From: Hydractinia symbiolongicarpus
Lineage: Eukaryota > Cnidaria > Hydrozoa > Anthoathecata > Hydractiniidae
NCBI RefSeq assembly: GCF_029227915.1
Contig: NC_079878.1
Coordinates: 16,306,001-16,370,000, forward strand
Length of the DNA stretch: 64,000 nt
Direction of reading: 5' to 3'
Each line of letters opens with the position of its first letter. Position 1 is the first letter of the stretch. Under the pieces are notes generated by a model. The model saw only the letters and a list, made by a program, of their open reading frames with translations, had not been told where the DNA came from and searched no databases. This document shows, one piece after another, positions 62,785-64,000 of this stretch. A program made the position numbers and the translations under genes.

Positions 62785-63787
62785 GTATTGTTTCAATCCT
62801 CTTGTCTCATTATTTTTTCACTGACTTGTTAAGTTTTCTTTTAAAAAACCCCATAAAACATTGCAAACTGTAACAGAAGACAATACTTGGTTCCTAGTAG
62901 CAGTTTTTGGTAGTCAATGAACTCTGTAAAGTTTTTTTCATCAACACAAACAAAGAAAGAAAAAGTGCCTGTTTAATTGATTTCACATATGACATTTGTG
63001 AAAAACAGTATGTATGTACTGTGATGAAAATAACGACCAGACATCGGAAATGTCTGACTGTTTTTGAGAGCGTCTGTTTTTTTAAAAATCTTTGAAAATA
63101 GAAGTCAAATGCAATTCAGATACAATTGTTGCTATTAATTGTGAATACAGAAAAAAATGTATTTAAAGTGTTCCTTTGTTCAAAATAAACATGTGCGATT
63201 TTTAATTATTCAAGTACTGTGTCTACAACAAAGGAGGGTTTTCCAACAAGCATATTTTTCTATGTATTTTCGCATCACACACCCAATTAATATTTTTTTT
63301 GTTGTGAAAAAAATTATAATAATTTGTCTTAATAAAAAAAAAATGTTTGGATAAATTTGTTTTAAATTATTAAAACTAAGACTAGTTGATGTGAAAAGAT
63401 AAACATTTGCATGCTCAAAAACTTGTTTTTAAAAGTTATGCCACAAGAAATTTTCTTGTGTTGCTTTGAAAGTTATAAGCAGGAATTATTCTTGTGCTGT
63501 TTTAAGGCGGGTTTTTACTCAAACGAATGTGATCGAAGACGTCAATCGCATCGATGTTACTAAAAATAGAACATAGCATAATCTTCGTCGACCGATGTGG
63601 ACCTGCCTGTCAAATTCGATCAAATACAAAAGTAGGATTGCTTTCTACTTTTTGTTGATTGATTGAAATTCATTCAATACAGTCTTAGAATGTCAGATAT
63701 ATTTGCTTCGGAAAATAATTGCCAAAGTCATATTGCGGTTTTTCAAAATCACTTTGGCAGTCCTCCAGCAAAAAAATGCCGAAGACA
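62785..63787. other. intronic/intergenic DNA, no supported gene
   Basis: AT-rich with small ORFs only. A stretch from ~63505 (AAGGCGGGTTTTTACTC) resembles a MITE end, but no partner was seen. Confidence 0.4.
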
Positions 63788-64000
63788 ATGGTCAAAAACA
63801 CTAATGTCTCGACAGACTTTGTCACTTTCTTTGTAAACACAGCAAAGTCTAAAGTCATGATTAGTAGCATTGCAGCCAAGTGTGACCTGGTAGTTGGAAA
63901 GTGGCTTTGTGGAGTTTGCAGGAAAGGGGTTGGTAGTAACTCAATTTTTTGTCAGACTTGCAAGCATTGGGTACATAAGAAGTGCGGTAGTATTAGTGGA
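63788..64000 (+). mobile_element. LINE reverse transcriptase fragment with zinc motif (runs off right edge)
   Basis: An open frame of 71 codons reads VNTAKSKVMI, then KWLCGVCRKGVGSNSIF and CQTCKHWVHKKC. This is the portion just after the palm of a cnidarian-type non-LTR reverse transcriptase, where a CxxC...CxxC...H zinc motif follows the VNxxKTKxM block. The upstream RT core (including the YADD/FADD region) is absent, so the copy is 5'-truncated or rearranged. Confidence 0.7.

Overview
The window is animal genomic DNA. It is AT-rich, with short introns and many decayed transposons. The host genes (beta-spectrin, the first exon of PEX5) and the kinds of mobile element (a reverse transcriptase with an embedded CxxC zinc motif, a Mutator-like transposase with a CxxC zinc ribbon, an ISL2EU-like THAP/DDE transposase paired with a YqaJ nuclease, tRNA-derived SINEs) suggest a cnidarian, perhaps a hydrozoan. 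That placement rests on recognised protein families, not on a database search. There are no operons, CRISPR arrays or rRNA genes.

Layout. (1) 1-7,068, minus strand: the 5' half of a beta-spectrin gene. Thirteen coding exons give an N-terminal tail, two calponin-homology (CH) domains and the first spectrin repeats; the gene runs off the left edge. The 2.3-kb third intron carries a TIR element with a P2X7-C-like coding remnant. (2) 7,070-14,590: AT-rich, gene-poor DNA with one unexplained 188-codon ORF, a tRNA-like element, a perfect 44-bp palindrome, a perfect 23-bp-arm hairpin and a G-run cluster. (3) 14,723-53,366: the dominant feature, a head-to-tail array of 14 monomers of about 2.45-2.74 kb. 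Three-monomer blocks recur at exactly 7,685 bp. A 54-bp GC-rich hairpin minisatellite sits at some monomer junctions and expands to five copies at the right edge. Monomer 3 holds a 2-kb insertion. (4) 53,372-59,863: a broken Mutator-like transposase interrupted by a MITE with telomere-like repeats, then a tail-to-tail pair (THAP/DDE transposase on +, SAP/SWIM/YqaJ/PHD protein on -) that looks like one decayed ISL2EU-type element. (5) 60,847-64,000, plus strand: exon 1 of PEX5, whose first introns hold a clean TIR element with an 8-bp target duplication, a SINE and a LINE fragment.

The array and both transposase loci lie between two 74-bp copies (73/74 identical, same orientation) of a palindromic element at 14,591 and 60,453. 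The most unusual material is the multi-kilobase array with its nested periodicities and one small minus-strand ORF left open in every monomer. I found no clear protein-coding 'system' in the array.
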